Source of the DNA: Paractinoplanes rishiriensis
GTDB lineage: Bacteria > Actinomycetota > Actinomycetes > Mycobacteriales > Micromonosporaceae
DNA: 64,000 nt
Assembly: GCF_016862375.1 (NCBI RefSeq)
Contig: NZ_BOMV01000078.1
Location: 81,977-145,976 of the forward strand
Reading direction: 5' to 3'
Both the position numbers and the translations under genes were made by a program. Shown here one piece after another: positions 33,811 through 42,564 of the stretch (position 1 is the stretch's first letter; each line of letters opens with the position of its first letter). Below the pieces are notes generated by a model, which saw only the letters and a list, made by a program, of their open reading frames with translations, made no database searches and was not told the origin of the DNA.

Positions 33811-35430
33811 TCAGCCGAAGGTCACCACGAGGCGGCCGTCCGAGGCGAAAGACCACCGCAAAGTGCCCGCGTACGACGAGCACCGGGAACCGTTCGAGCC
33901 GTTCCAGAACTGGTTCGAGCTGTCCGAACTGCCGACGATCCGGTCGTTGGTGCCGCTGCCGGACCGGCACGACGTGTTGTTGCGGAACACCGACGTGCCG
34001 CCGTCGAAGTTGAAGTTCCGCTCGGTGTTGTCGACGCTCACGTTGTCCGACATGGCGATCGTGCCCAGGTTCCGGTTGTAGGTGAACCCGTGCTTGCCGT
34101 TCCGGTAGGCGATGTTCCGGCGGATCGTGTGGTTCACCCCGATGTCCTCGCCGCCCAGCTTGTAGCCGTTGCGGTCGCCCGCGCCGGCCTGGCTGCCGTC
34201 GGAGAGGGTGCCGTTGTTGTAGGCCAGCGAGTCCTCGATGGTGACCACGCCGATCGGGCCGGTGTCGGACTTGGTGTAGAGGTCCCAGCCGTCGTCGATG
34301 TTGTGGTGCGCGACGGTGTAGCGGAACACGTTGCCCGGTCCGGAGGTGAGCTTGGCCGCGAAGCCGTCGGCGTCCTCGCCGTCCGAGTCGGCGTTGTCGT
34401 GCGACTCCGAGGTGAGGATCAGGTTGTTGGCGGGCCAGTTGCTGTTCGGGGTGTCCGAGGCGATCCGGGAGATCTGCAGGCCGCTGTCCCGGTTGAAGCG
34501 GGTGACCGTACGCTCGACGATGTTGTTGCTGCCGCCGATGAAGATGCCGTTGTCCCCGGCGCGCTCCACCACGAGGCCGTAGATGTGCCAGTAGTTGCCG
34601 TTCAGCGCGAGCCCGCGAGCGGCGGTGTCCTCGGCCTGGCCCGAGAAGTTCAAGACCGGACGTTCGTTCGGGTACGCCGAGATCTTCTTGCGGGCGCTCG
34701 AGGTGCCGTTGTTGCCCGGGGCGATGGTGACAGTGGAGGAGAACGAGTAGGTGCCGGCCCGCATGTAGATCGTGCCGCCGGCCGGGATCCGGGTGATCGC
34801 CGAGGTCAGCGTGGTGGGGGCCGCCTCGGTGCCGGCCGCGCTGGCGCTGCCGTTCGGTGAGACATAAAGGGCGTTGCTGGCCGGCGGTGGCGTTGTCGGC
34901 CCGGTCGTCGGCGGCGTGGTGGGTGGAGTCGTCGGCGGCGTGGTGGGCGGGGTCGTCGGCGGCGTGGTGGGCGGGGTCGTCGGCCCCGTCGTGGGCGGGG
35001 TCGTCGGCTCCACGACTCCGTTACAGGCGACGCCGTTCACCGCGAAGTTCGTCGGCACCGGGTTGCTGCCGGTCCAGCTGCCGTTGAAGCCGAACGACGC
35101 CGACGCGCCGGTGGCCAGGTTGCCGTTCCAGCTCACGTTCCCGGCCTGCACGGTGCTGCCGCTCTGCGTGAACGCGGCGTTCCACCCCTGGCTGACGGTC
35201 TGCCCGGCGCCGAACGTCCAGGAGACCGTCCAGCCGGGCAGCGGGTCGCCGAGGTTGGTGAGCCCGACGCTGGCCGAGAATCCGCCGGGCCACTGCGACC
35301 CGACCTCGTAGGTGACCCGGCAACCGACCGCGGCCTGCGCCGCCGTCGCGGTCACCACGATGCCGGCCGCGAGAGATGCGGCCGTGACCGTGGCGACCAG
35401 TAGCGCCTTGCGGCGCCGTGGGTTCGACAT
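33811..35430 (-). CDS. Secreted PL9 pectate lyase with N-terminal CBM2
   Basis: 539 residues: signal peptide (1-34), family 2 carbohydrate-binding module (about 36-138; GWNAAFTQSGSTV, NVSWNGNLATGAS), a (TTPP)n linker encoded by a 24-nt repeat (about 142-187), and a right-handed beta-helix of PL9 type. Ca-binding and catalytic motifs are intact: DADGFAAKL, IDDGWDLY and NGYKLGG (Lys as proposed base). It should cleave polygalacturonate by beta-elimination outside the cell, anchored to cellulose by CBM2. It is convergent with the sigma/beta-helix fusion, whose helix aligns with it. Confidence 0.92.
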   Translation of the reverse strand: MSNPRRRKALLVATVTAASLAAGIVVTATAAQAAVGCRVTYEVGSQWPGGFSASVGLTNLGDPLPGWTVSWTFGAGQTVSQGWNAAFTQSGSTVQAGNVSWNGNLATGASASFGFNGSWTGSNPVPTNFAVNGVACNGVVEPTTPPTTGPTTPPTTPPTTPPTTPPTTPPTTPPTTGPTTPPPASNALYVSPNGSASAAGTEAAPTTLTSAITRIPAGGTIYMRAGTYSFSSTVTIAPGNNGTSSARKKISAYPNERPVLNFSGQAEDTAARGLALNGNYWHIYGLVVERAGDNGIFIGGSNNIVERTVTRFNRDSGLQISRIASDTPNSNWPANNLILTSESHDNADSDGEDADGFAAKLTSGPGNVFRYTVAHHNIDDGWDLYTKSDTGPIGVVTIEDSLAYNNGTLSDGSQAGAGDRNGYKLGGEDIGVNHTIRRNIAYRNGKHGFTYNRNLGTIAMSDNVSVDNTERNFNFDGGTSVFRNNTSCRSGSGTNDRIVGSSDSSNQFWNGSNGSRCSSYAGTLRWSFASDGRLVVTFG

Positions 35431-35574
35431 GGTGTTCCTTTCTGGGCTGGTACCTGGGTAGACGCCACGATCGCCGCCGGCCTGACAAGAAATTCAGATT
35501 TGTTGATGGATTTCTGTCATGCGGCCCGGGGCGGCCGGGTCTACCCCCGTACATCAGCTTTGAAGGGACCCCGA

Positions 35575-35898
35575 GTGGAACCAGCACGCTTCGGGCGGCG
35601 GGTCGCGCCGGTCGTCGTGGCCGCGGTCGCGACACCCGCCGCCATCACGGTCGCGGTCACGACGTCGCGTGCGGCGACGATCGACCGGGCCGCCCAGCAG
35701 TGGCGCTTCGTGGACGCCGGCAGCGGCTACTACCAGATCAGGTCGGCGCACAGCGGCAAGGTGCTCGAACTCCCGGACGCCACCGACGGCACCCAGCTGG
35801 TGCAGAACGCCCCGGTCAGCGGCAACACGCACCCCGCAGCCGACATCCCCGCCATGCTGCGCACCCACGCGGGACCCCAGGCCAGCATCGGCCTGTAA
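35575..35898 (+). pseudogene. Truncated secreted RICIN-lectin protein
   Basis: A GTG start after GAAGGGA opens a 107-residue frame: signal-peptide-like N-terminus (VAPVVVAAVATPAAITVAV), then QQWRFVDAGSGYYQIRSAHSGKVLELPDATDGTQLVQ, one beta-trefoil repeat of the ricin-B type. It loses similarity at QNAPVSGNTH and ends soon after. A functional RICIN domain needs three such repeats and usually follows a catalytic domain, so this is a relic, or at most a one-repeat lectin. A strong hairpin follows at 35914. Confidence 0.6.
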
Positions 35899-35913
35899 AC
35901 CCGCCCCTGATCC

Positions 35914-35983
35914 GTGGGGTGCCGGCGACAGTCCGGCCGGCACCCCACGCCGGTGCCCTGGATGTGCACGCACCAGGGCACCG
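35914..35983 (+). terminator. Two tandem hairpins after RICIN relic
   Basis: First stem: 13 bp perfect (35914-35926 with 35936-35948, loop 9). Second stem: 11 bp perfect (35951-35961 with 35973-35983). They lie 15 nt after the RICIN-relic stop and look like an actinobacterial tandem terminator. Confidence 0.75.
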
Positions 35984-36126
35984 GGCCGCCTTCCCACCCG
36001 CTCCTCCCCGCCCGCCCGGATATTTCCGACATCTGACCGTTTCTCGATTTCGCCGAACGAAACCGTTCGCCCGCCCGGCACTCGCAAAGTGAGGGACGAA
36101 GCGGATCACATCGGGACGGGGCAGCT

Positions 36127-36500
36127 ATGAGTGCGGTTACCTTGACGGCCGGGGCGGAACGGAATCGGGTGCGCGAACCCGCCGGTCGTCCCTCGCCGAC
36201 CTGAGCGTCAACGCCAAGGTGCTCGCCGCGGTGGCGACCGCCGCCCTGGTGGCCCTGGTCGTCGGCATCATGGGGTTGAGCGCGCTGAGCAGCGCCTCAT
36301 CTACCAGAGCAACGTGACGAGCATCCGGGCCGTCGGCCAGATCCGGAACGCCGTGCTCCAGGCCCGGGTCGACACGGCGAACCAGGCACTTTCCACCGAC
36401 CCGGTGGCGACCAAGAAGTTCGCCGAGGCATTCGCGGGCGATCAGGAAGACTTCACGACGGCCATGACCGCGTACCGGGCCAGCATGCCGGCCGCGCGCC
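36127..36500 (+). pseudogene. Remnant of methyl-accepting chemotaxis protein, N-terminal part
   Basis: Three pieces in three frames, in order: MSAVTLTAGAERNR; then LADLSVNAKVLAAVATAALV with a membrane span ending MGLSALSS; then LIYQSNVTSIRAVGQIRNAV with VDTANQALSTDP and DFTTAMTAYRAS. Together they match the N-terminus, first membrane span and start of the four-helix ligand domain of actinobacterial chemoreceptors. Frames change near 36172-36200 and near 36295. The second span, HAMP and signalling domain are absent, so the gene was frameshifted and 3'-deleted next to the sulfotransferase gene. Confidence 0.75.
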
Positions 36501-36581
36501 CTGGTGTCGTCGTTCCGGACCTGACCGTAGACCCGAGCCGCCCACGCCGCATTCCGGCCGCTGGTGCTGGTGGCCGTCCGG

Positions 36582-37532
36582 TCACCGCGAGTTGGCGTCG
36601 CCCTTCAGCAGCGACTCGTCCCGGTCGGCCGGACCCGCCTGGCCCTTGATCAGCGGCGCCGCGCCGGGCCGGTGTTCGGTGGCGGTGTGGTAGCCGAGCA
36701 GCGTCACCAAGTCGCCGGTCGCGGCGTCGAAGGCCGCCGCGATGTCGTCGTCGAAGTGGTTGCGCCAGTCGCCGGCCTCACCCTTGCGGTAGTGCGACAC
36801 CGCGCCGGCCGCGTTGCGGTCGTTCATCCGCGCGAAGCTGTACCGGCCCAGCAGCGTCGCCATCTCGTCCGGCGGAATGTGGATCCCGCAGTGCCGCATG
36901 AGGCGTTCCACCTCCGCGTCCTGCCCGGCGCCGGTCAGGTCCTCGTATTTGAACAGCTTGACCGCTTCCGACGGCGGCGCGACGGCCCAGGATCGGAGCG
37001 CCTTGAACGTACCCTTCTTCTCCAAGTTTTCGATCAGGTAGAGCAGGCCGTCCTTCTTCGGCTTTTCCTGAAGAATTCTCCGGACCTCGAGAACGTCCCC
37101 CATCGGGGTGTGCGATTTCTTGGTCGAGAAGTAGTTGGAGACGAGCATGTCCCGCGGGTCGCGAAGCACGAAGAATGCGCGGTGCTTTTCCGGCTTGGGC
37201 GTCTTGTCGAAGCGTGACCGGTGGAAGTACAGCGAGAGCGCGATCCGGTCCGGCGGGCACACCCGCGGGTCGCGCCAGCCGTAGTAGCGCGGGTCATAGG
37301 TCAGCAGCCCCGAGTACTTGTACACGATCGGATCGCTGAACAGGGCCTTGATCCACTGGCTGGCCGTCTTACGAACCGCACAGTGATAGATATTCTGAAA
37401 TTCGCACCGCGAAACCACCGGCGTCGTCAGCCGCACCCGGGTGTTGTGCGCCTCATGCAGAACGCGACGAGCCTTCACGCGAACGGAATTCGGGGTATGT
37501 TGCTTGGCGAACATCAGAGTACGGTTGAACAT
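36582..37532 (-). CDS. Sulfotransferase domain protein
   Basis: A 316-residue PAPS-dependent sulfotransferase (Sulfotransfer_1 fold), cytoplasmic. The 5'-phosphosulfate loop is CAVRKTASQWIKALF (about 52-66), the 3'-phosphate motif is FFVLRDPRDMLVSNYFS (about 120-136), and the late RKGEAGDWRNHF motif (about 255) matches the conserved KxGxxGDWKxxF. It would transfer sulfate to a hydroxyl of a small molecule or glycan. Monocistronic. Its 3' end abuts the chemoreceptor relic, marking a deletion or insertion junction. Confidence 0.88.
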   Translation of the reverse strand: MFNRTLMFAKQHTPNSVRVKARRVLHEAHNTRVRLTTPVVSRCEFQNIYHCAVRKTASQWIKALFSDPIVYKYSGLLTYDPRYYGWRDPRVCPPDRIALSLYFHRSRFDKTPKPEKHRAFFVLRDPRDMLVSNYFSTKKSHTPMGDVLEVRRILQEKPKKDGLLYLIENLEKKGTFKALRSWAVAPPSEAVKLFKYEDLTGAGQDAEVERLMRHCGIHIPPDEMATLLGRYSFARMNDRNAAGAVSHYRKGEAGDWRNHFDDDIAAAFDAATGDLVTLLGYHTATEHRPGAAPLIKGQAGPADRDESLLKGDANSR

Positions 37533-37741
37533 CGTTCAAACCCCTGCCCTTGACCCGTGCACCCTTCGTTCACCCCGCACCCAGCGCACGCCAATAAACG
37601 CGGGCATGCAAAAGCCGCGGGAGTGCGAAGGATATGTCTTTGACGGTAAACCGCGCAAATTGGTAATGCATACCGGATTTGTGCGGTTACCCTCGCGCCA
37701 GCGGTCAGGAACTGACCGCAATCCCCTCTAGCGTGACCGGT

Positions 37742-38896
37742 ATGACTCTCCCCAGTGGGCAGGCCCCCAACGAGCAAGCCCCCAGCAGGCGGGCCGGCGT
37801 CGGACCGGTCCCCAGCAGGCAGGCCCTCAGCAGGCAGGCCCTCAACCGCGCCACCCTCGCCCGCCAGATGCTGCTCGAGCGGGCCACGCTCGACGCGCCC
37901 GAGGCCGTGACAAGGCTCGGCGGCCTCCAGGCGCAGACCCCGCAGACCTGGTACGTGGGCCTGTGGAGCCGCCTGGCCGCCTACTCCCCCGGCGGGACCT
38001 CACGCCTGCTGGCCGACGGCGCCCTGGTCCGGATGGCCCTGATGCGCTCGACCGTCCACCTGGTGACCGCCGACGACGCGGCCTGGCTGCGCCCCCTCGT
38101 CGACCCGGTGATCCTGCGCAGCACCATGGGCGCCTTCGGCCGCGAGCTGACCGGCGTCGACCGCGCCGAACTCGTCAAGGCCGCCGACGCCGCCTTCGCC
38201 GCCGACGGCCCGCTGACCGGCACCGAACTGGGCCGGCGCCTGCTCAACCACTGGCCGGCAGTCCTGCCCGCGACACTGGGCCAGGCGGCGCGGGCGTGGA
38301 TGCCACTGGTCCAGGCTCCGCCGCGCGGCCTGTGGGGCCGAAGCGGGCGGGCCGCACACCTGCCGTTCCCCGGCGCCCTGTCCCCGGTCACACCGGAGTT
38401 GGCGGACCGGCTGGTGCTGCGCTATCTGGCCGCCTTCGGCCCGGCAACCGTGCGCGACTGCCAGCAGTGGAGCGGTCTGACCCGCCTGGCCGAGGTCGTC
38501 GACCGCCTGCGCCCCGGCCTGCTCACCTTCCGCGACGACCAGGGCCGCGAGCTGTTCGATCTGCCGGACGCACCCCGGCCCGACCCCGAGACGCCGGCAC
38601 CGCCCCGGTTCCTCTACGACTTCGACAATCTCCTCCTCTCCCACGACGACCGAAGCCGCGTAGTCGGCGACGTGGACTACACAACCCAGGGCTTCGGCGG
38701 CAAGAACATGGAACAGCCCCGCTCGCTGCTACTGGACGGATTCGTGGCCGCCACCTGGAAGGTCGCCGCCGGCACCCTGACGGTGCGCCCCTTCCGGCAG
38801 CTCACGGCGACCGAGCGCGACCAGGTCGAGCTCGAGGGAGCCGCCCTGCTCGAGTTTCTGTCTCCCGGCAAGCAGCACCAGGTGGAATACGCCTGA
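37742..38896 (+). CDS. Winged-helix AlkZ-like DNA glycosylase (HTH_42 family)
   Basis: 384 residues. The N-terminal winged-helix starts LNRATLARQMLLERA, and the catalytic-loop motif QxQ is seen as GLQAQ (Gln63, Gln65), as in AlkZ-type glycosylases that excise bulky alkyl adducts and unhook crosslinks. Further family segments are LMRSTVHLVTADDAAWLRPL and FLYDFDNLLLSHDDRSRV. The first ~33 residues are an extension made of repeated SRQAL-type units encoded by short direct repeats; start at the ATG at 37742. AlkZ homologues occur both as self-resistance and as housekeeping enzymes. Stops abut the convergent HAD-like gene. Confidence 0.85.
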   Translation: MTLPSGQAPNEQAPSRRAGVGPVPSRQALSRQALNRATLARQMLLERATLDAPEAVTRLGGLQAQTPQTWYVGLWSRLAAYSPGGTSRLLADGALVRMALMRSTVHLVTADDAAWLRPLVDPVILRSTMGAFGRELTGVDRAELVKAADAAFAADGPLTGTELGRRLLNHWPAVLPATLGQAARAWMPLVQAPPRGLWGRSGRAAHLPFPGALSPVTPELADRLVLRYLAAFGPATVRDCQQWSGLTRLAEVVDRLRPGLLTFRDDQGRELFDLPDAPRPDPETPAPPRFLYDFDNLLLSHDDRSRVVGDVDYTTQGFGGKNMEQPRSLLLDGFVAATWKVAAGTLTVRPFRQLTATERDQVELEGAALLEFLSPGKQHQVEYA

Positions 38897-39421
38897 TCAG
38901 CCGACCACGTGCCGGACCACCGCGGGTCCGAGGCTGCGGGCTATCGCCGCCTCCACCGCGGCCCAGGTCTCGGTGTGCTGAACCCAGGCCGGCGGCCGGC
39001 TGCGCTGCGGCCCGAACAGGTACCGGTGCGGCACGACGTCCCGTAGCGCCTGGTGCACGTCGAGCTTGTCGTCGATGAAGTGGGTGATACCCAGGTCCGC
39101 GCAGTGCAGGGCCTTGTCCGGCCGCCGGAGGCAGAACCGGATGTTGTCCCGCGGAATCCCCGTGCGCCCCGCGAAGTCGTGGTGATCGAGCCACTGCCGG
39201 GTGTGCCGCTGAACCCGCTCCCCGCACTTGGAGACCAGCCAAACCTGCTCGAACCGCGGCACCAGGCGAGCCAACGCCGCGAACGCCCCCGGCACGGCCG
39301 GCGTGGCCAGCATCCGCGCCGTGTCCCCACTGAAGAACTGCGTGTCGCCGCCACCGGGACCACCGCCGCCGATGATGACCCGGCCGATGTCGACCCCGAG
39401 CCGCGAACCTTGTGTTTCCAT
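38897..39421 (-). CDS. HAD-superfamily-like protein with atypical motif I
   Basis: 174 residues. Motif I reads GVDIGRVI: the nucleophile Asp is kept but the +2 Asp of DxD is Gly. Motif II Ser is in WLVSKCG, and motif III/IV is GITHFIDDKLDV. The fold is clearly HAD, but loss of the +2 Asp argues against ordinary phosphatase activity. The C-terminal half includes RYLFGPQRSRPPAW. It is divergent from the LysR gene, 68 nt apart, so it is a candidate target of that regulator. Confidence 0.8.
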   Translation of the reverse strand: METQGSRLGVDIGRVIIGGGGPGGGDTQFFSGDTARMLATPAVPGAFAALARLVPRFEQVWLVSKCGERVQRHTRQWLDHHDFAGRTGIPRDNIRFCLRRPDKALHCADLGITHFIDDKLDVHQALRDVVPHRYLFGPQRSRPPAWVQHTETWAAVEAAIARSLGPAVVRHVVG

Positions 39422-39454
39422 GCCTCCAGCCTGGCGACCAGGATACTAAAGCAG

Positions 39455-39482
39455 AACTATCGATAATGACGCAGCTATAGTT
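39455..39482. promoter_or_regulatory. LysR-type operator candidate
   Basis: AACTAT and ATAGTT arms (39455-39460, 39477-39482) flank a 16-nt centre between the divergent HAD-like and LysR genes. An A/T-containing dyad just upstream of a LysR gene fits an autoregulatory site. Weak evidence. Confidence 0.45.
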
Positions 39483-39489
39483 ATCCCCT

Positions 39490-40374
39490 ATGGACGAGCG
39501 TGCAGTCTCCGCCGATGCCCTGGCTTCCTTCGCCGTCTTCGCCGAGCACCTCAACTTCACCCGCGCCGCCACGGAACTGCACATCTCCCAACCCTCCCTG
39601 CACGTAAAGATCCGCAAACTGAGCACCACCCTGGGCCGCCCCCTCTACCACCGCACCGGCCGCCGACTGCTGCTCACACCCGACGGCGAAGCGGTGGCCC
39701 GTTTCGCCCGCGCCCACGACGAACGGCTGACCCAGTTCCTCGCCGACTTCGCCGGCGCCCCCGCCCATCGCCCGGTGGTGCTGGCCGCCGGCCAGGGCGC
39801 CTACCTCTACCTCCTGGGCGACACGATCCGAACCATGCTGGCCGAGGAACCAACCCGCCTCCGCCTCATCAACTGCGACCACCGCCAGATGCTCGCGACG
39901 GTCCGCACCGGCCAGGCTCACCTGGGGGTGAGCGTCCTCGACGTCCTCCCCGACGACCTGACCGCCGTGGAACTGGCCACCTTCCCCCAGGTGCTGCTCC
40001 TGCCCGACGACCATCGCCTGGCCACCCGCCGCACCGTGCGCATCCGCGACCTCGCCGGCGAACGCCTGGTGGTGCCACCCCAGCACCGCCCACACCGCGT
40101 CCTGCTCGAACAGGCCCTACGGACCGCGCGCGCAGACTGGACCGTGGCGGTGGAGGCCGAAGGCTGGCCCCTGATCACCCACTTCGTGGCCCTGGGCGTC
40201 GGCCTGGCAGTGGTCAACGGCTGCGTCCCACCCCCGGCCGGCCTGGTCGCCCGCCCCGTCACCGACCTGCCCGAGGTCACCTATCACGCGGTCCACCAGC
40301 CAGATGCCCTGTCCGACCCTCGCGTAGCCGGCCTCCTCAACCGAATCAGCCCAACCGACCGCCACCCGACGTAG
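39490..40374 (+). CDS. LysR-family transcriptional regulator
   Basis: 294 residues. The N-terminal winged HTH (about 5-65; LASFAVFAEHLNFTRAATEL, ISQPSLHVKIRKLSTTLGRP) is followed by a periplasmic-binding-protein-like effector domain (about 90-290), as in LysR tetramers that bind a small co-inducer. No good ribosome site precedes the ATG, so the mRNA may be leaderless. The divergent HAD-like gene is the natural candidate target. The 3' end converges with a membrane protein gene. Confidence 0.92.
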   Translation: MDERAVSADALASFAVFAEHLNFTRAATELHISQPSLHVKIRKLSTTLGRPLYHRTGRRLLLTPDGEAVARFARAHDERLTQFLADFAGAPAHRPVVLAAGQGAYLYLLGDTIRTMLAEEPTRLRLINCDHRQMLATVRTGQAHLGVSVLDVLPDDLTAVELATFPQVLLLPDDHRLATRRTVRIRDLAGERLVVPPQHRPHRVLLEQALRTARADWTVAVEAEGWPLITHFVALGVGLAVVNGCVPPPAGLVARPVTDLPEVTYHAVHQPDALSDPRVAGLLNRISPTDRHPT

Positions 40375-40395
40375 AACCGGACGCTTGTCCATCGC

Positions 40396-41181
40396 TCAAC
40401 CTCGCGGCGCGTAGAACTGGCCGAGCACGAACAGTGGGATCAGGACGGCGATCCAGAACAGCGCGCGGTTGCTCGGTCGAGGGCCGTCGCGCAGCACGGC
40501 GACACCGAGCGGCACGAAGACGACGCACAACGCCGCCGCTGCGATCAGCGACTGCGGGATCTGGGTGCCCTTGAGGGTGCCCAGCGCGAGCATCGAGACC
40601 GTGCCCAGGCTGACGGCACGAAGCGGCCCCAACGCCCCGGAACGGTAGGCGCCGATGGCCAGCACCACCCAGCCCGCCACAATCGTGCCGGCCAACATGC
40701 GGAACGGGTGCCAGCCCACGTCCCGCCAGGCCAGGTAGTAGTGGTCGACGGCGGCGACCGCGGCCGGCACGCCCTGGCTGTCGACCAGGTGGAAGGCCAG
40801 GTGGTCGGTGCCGAAGTGAAATGTGCGGGTGAACAGCCCGAACATGACCAGGCAGCCACCCCACAGCGCCCACCCGGGGTGAGTGGCACCGATCCGGTGA
40901 GCCAGCGCCAGGACGGCCGGCCACAGCAGCACCGTCCCACTGGCGAAGCACGCGTACGAGGCCGTGATGAGTCCGGGCTGCTTCTCATAGGCCGCCAGCT
41001 GGTCGGGGAAGAAGAAGTGATAGCGGATGCGCAGCAGCACTCCGGTGAGAATGAGCAGCGGGCCGAACACCGCGGCCAGCCCCGCAACCCAGCGGCCGGG
41101 GTAGGCGACACCCCGGTGAGCGGCGGCTCCGGCATTCTCGGCGCGCCGGTGGGCGATCGTCGTGCGCCATCTGGTCGGCAT
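40396..41181 (-). CDS. Multi-spanning membrane protein of unknown function
   Basis: 261 residues with about seven predicted membrane spans. Start at the ATG at 41181, preceded by a GGCAGGCGG ribosome site; longer in-frame starts add an Arg-rich stretch unlike a membrane-protein N-terminus. The loops carry His-rich segments (FTRTFHFGTDHLAFHLVD, VDHYYLAWRDVGWHPFRM) that could bind a metal or heme. It is divergent from the two-component kinase, about 180 nt apart, and may be its target. No family recognised. Confidence 0.8.
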   Translation of the reverse strand: MPTRWRTTIAHRRAENAGAAAHRGVAYPGRWVAGLAAVFGPLLILTGVLLRIRYHFFFPDQLAAYEKQPGLITASYACFASGTVLLWPAVLALAHRIGATHPGWALWGGCLVMFGLFTRTFHFGTDHLAFHLVDSQGVPAAVAAVDHYYLAWRDVGWHPFRMLAGTIVAGWVVLAIGAYRSGALGPLRAVSLGTVSMLALGTLKGTQIPQSLIAAAALCVVFVPLGVAVLRDGPRPSNRALFWIAVLIPLFVLGQFYAPRG

Positions 41182-41310
41182 CGGTCCGCCTGCCTTTCTG
41201 CGATGTGTCGCGGTGGTGCGGACATCGTGCGGCCGGGGGCGGTTGCGGCGCGTCTGGCTGTGGTCGTGAGTTGTGGGCGCCAATCTCTAACCACGGTCAG
41301 AGCCGAGAGT

Positions 41311-41326
41311 TCAGACCCTGGTCTGA
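41311..41326. promoter_or_regulatory. 16-bp palindrome upstream of two-component operon
   Basis: TCAGACC-CT-GGTCTGA, perfect 7-bp arms, centred about 43 nt upstream of the chosen kinase start. It is a candidate site for the adjacent NarL-type regulator (autoregulation, or control of the divergent membrane protein). Confidence 0.6.
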
Positions 41327-41361
41327 TGCCACCCGTCGCCCACGCCGATACGTTTCTCCGC

Positions 41362-42564
41362 ATGAATTCAGCAGCGCGCCGGCTCGGCGGTCGCCGGGCA
41401 CTCGTGGACGTGGCGGTCGCCGTCGTGTTCACGCTGCTGATCGGCTGGGCGATCGTCGACCCGCCCGGCCCCGCGTCGCCGTGGCCGTCATGGTCGGCGT
41501 GGCTGGTCGGGGCGGCACTGTCCGGGCCGGTCGTGGTTCGCCGGCGATGGCCGCTGCCCGCTCTGGCGGCTGCCGGTGCGGTCGCCGTGCTGGCCACGGT
41601 GCTCGGGGCCGTGGCGGCTGGCATGATCGTTCTGTCCTTCATGCCGACCGTGCTGGTTCTTTACCTGGTCGCCTGCACCATCTCGCCCGGCCGGTCGGCG
41701 GCTGCCCTGGCCGGCTGCGCCGTCGCCGCCTGCGCCGCCATCCTGTTCTTCTACCGCGACGTGTTGCCCACGTTGCCGCCGGCGCCGGCGGTAAGCGAGC
41801 TTCCGCCGTACTGGCCCGTCGAGATCGGGACCATCTCGGTGGCAATGGTCATCGCGTGGGCGGCCGGGCTACTGGTGCGTGCGCGGCGGGTCACCAGCGC
41901 GAGGCTGGCCCGCGAGATCGCGCATGCCGCCGTGGTCGAGGAACGCCTGCGGATCTCCCGCGAGCTGCACGACGTCATCGGGCACAGCATGAGCCTGATC
42001 GCCGTCAAGGCCACGGTGGCCAACCACGTCGCCGACGCCCAACCGGACGAGGCGCGCGCCGCGCTGGCCGCGATCGAGCACACCAGCCGCACCACGCTCG
42101 CCGAGATCCGCCGGGTGCTCGGCGGGCTACGCACCGACTCCGACCAGCACCACCCCGACCTGCTTCCCACCGGCCTGGCCGACCTGCGCGAGCTGGCCGA
42201 CCGCATCGGGTCGGCAGGCGTCGAGGTCGACCTCGCCCTCGTCGGCGACGCTCCGCTTCCGGCCGTGCTGGGCCCGACGGTCTACCGGATCGTGCAGGAA
42301 GGGCTGACCAACGTTCTCGCCCACACGACCGCCACGCGATGCCGGGTCGCCGTGGAAGTCCACCACCAGGAGGTAACCATCGAGATAACCAACCCCGGAC
42401 CGCTGCGCCGCTCACGGGTGCCCGCCGGCGGCGGCTACGGGCTGATCGGGATGCGCGAGCGGGTGATGTTGTACGGGGGTTCGTTCCACGCCGGGCCGAT
42501 TCCCGATGACGGCTTCCGCGTCGCGGCGCGCCTGCCGTTCGAGCCATCCGGGTTGCCGCAATGA
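41362..42564 (+). CDS. Sensor histidine kinase, HisKA_3 (NarL-partner) type
   Basis: 400 residues. Several N-terminal membrane spans (residues ~15-165) without a large extracellular loop precede a dimerisation/phospho-acceptor helix ERLRISRELHDVIGHSMSL (His in RELHD) and a HATPase domain with YRIVQEGLTNVLAH and GGGYGLIGMRERV. Kinases with this layout usually sense membrane stress. ATG at 41362 chosen; an in-frame ATG at 41326 is possible. It is translationally coupled (ATGA) to its response regulator. Confidence 0.92.
   Translation: MNSAARRLGGRRALVDVAVAVVFTLLIGWAIVDPPGPASPWPSWSAWLVGAALSGPVVVRRRWPLPALAAAGAVAVLATVLGAVAAGMIVLSFMPTVLVLYLVACTISPGRSAAALAGCAVAACAAILFFYRDVLPTLPPAPAVSELPPYWPVEIGTISVAMVIAWAAGLLVRARRVTSARLAREIAHAAVVEERLRISRELHDVIGHSMSLIAVKATVANHVADAQPDEARAALAAIEHTSRTTLAEIRRVLGGLRTDSDQHHPDLLPTGLADLRELADRIGSAGVEVDLALVGDAPLPAVLGPTVYRIVQEGLTNVLAHTTATRCRVAVEVHHQEVTIEITNPGPLRRSRVPAGGGYGLIGMRERVMLYGGSFHAGPIPDDGFRVAARLPFEPSGLPQ

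Noticed and set aside
31619..33970. 783-codon open frame opposite the sigma/beta-helix fusion
   Set aside because: Antisense artefact covering two genes; no motif.
36127..36500. Intact small membrane protein instead of a chemoreceptor relic
   Set aside because: The recognisable receptor segments are in three frames and each frame alone is too short.
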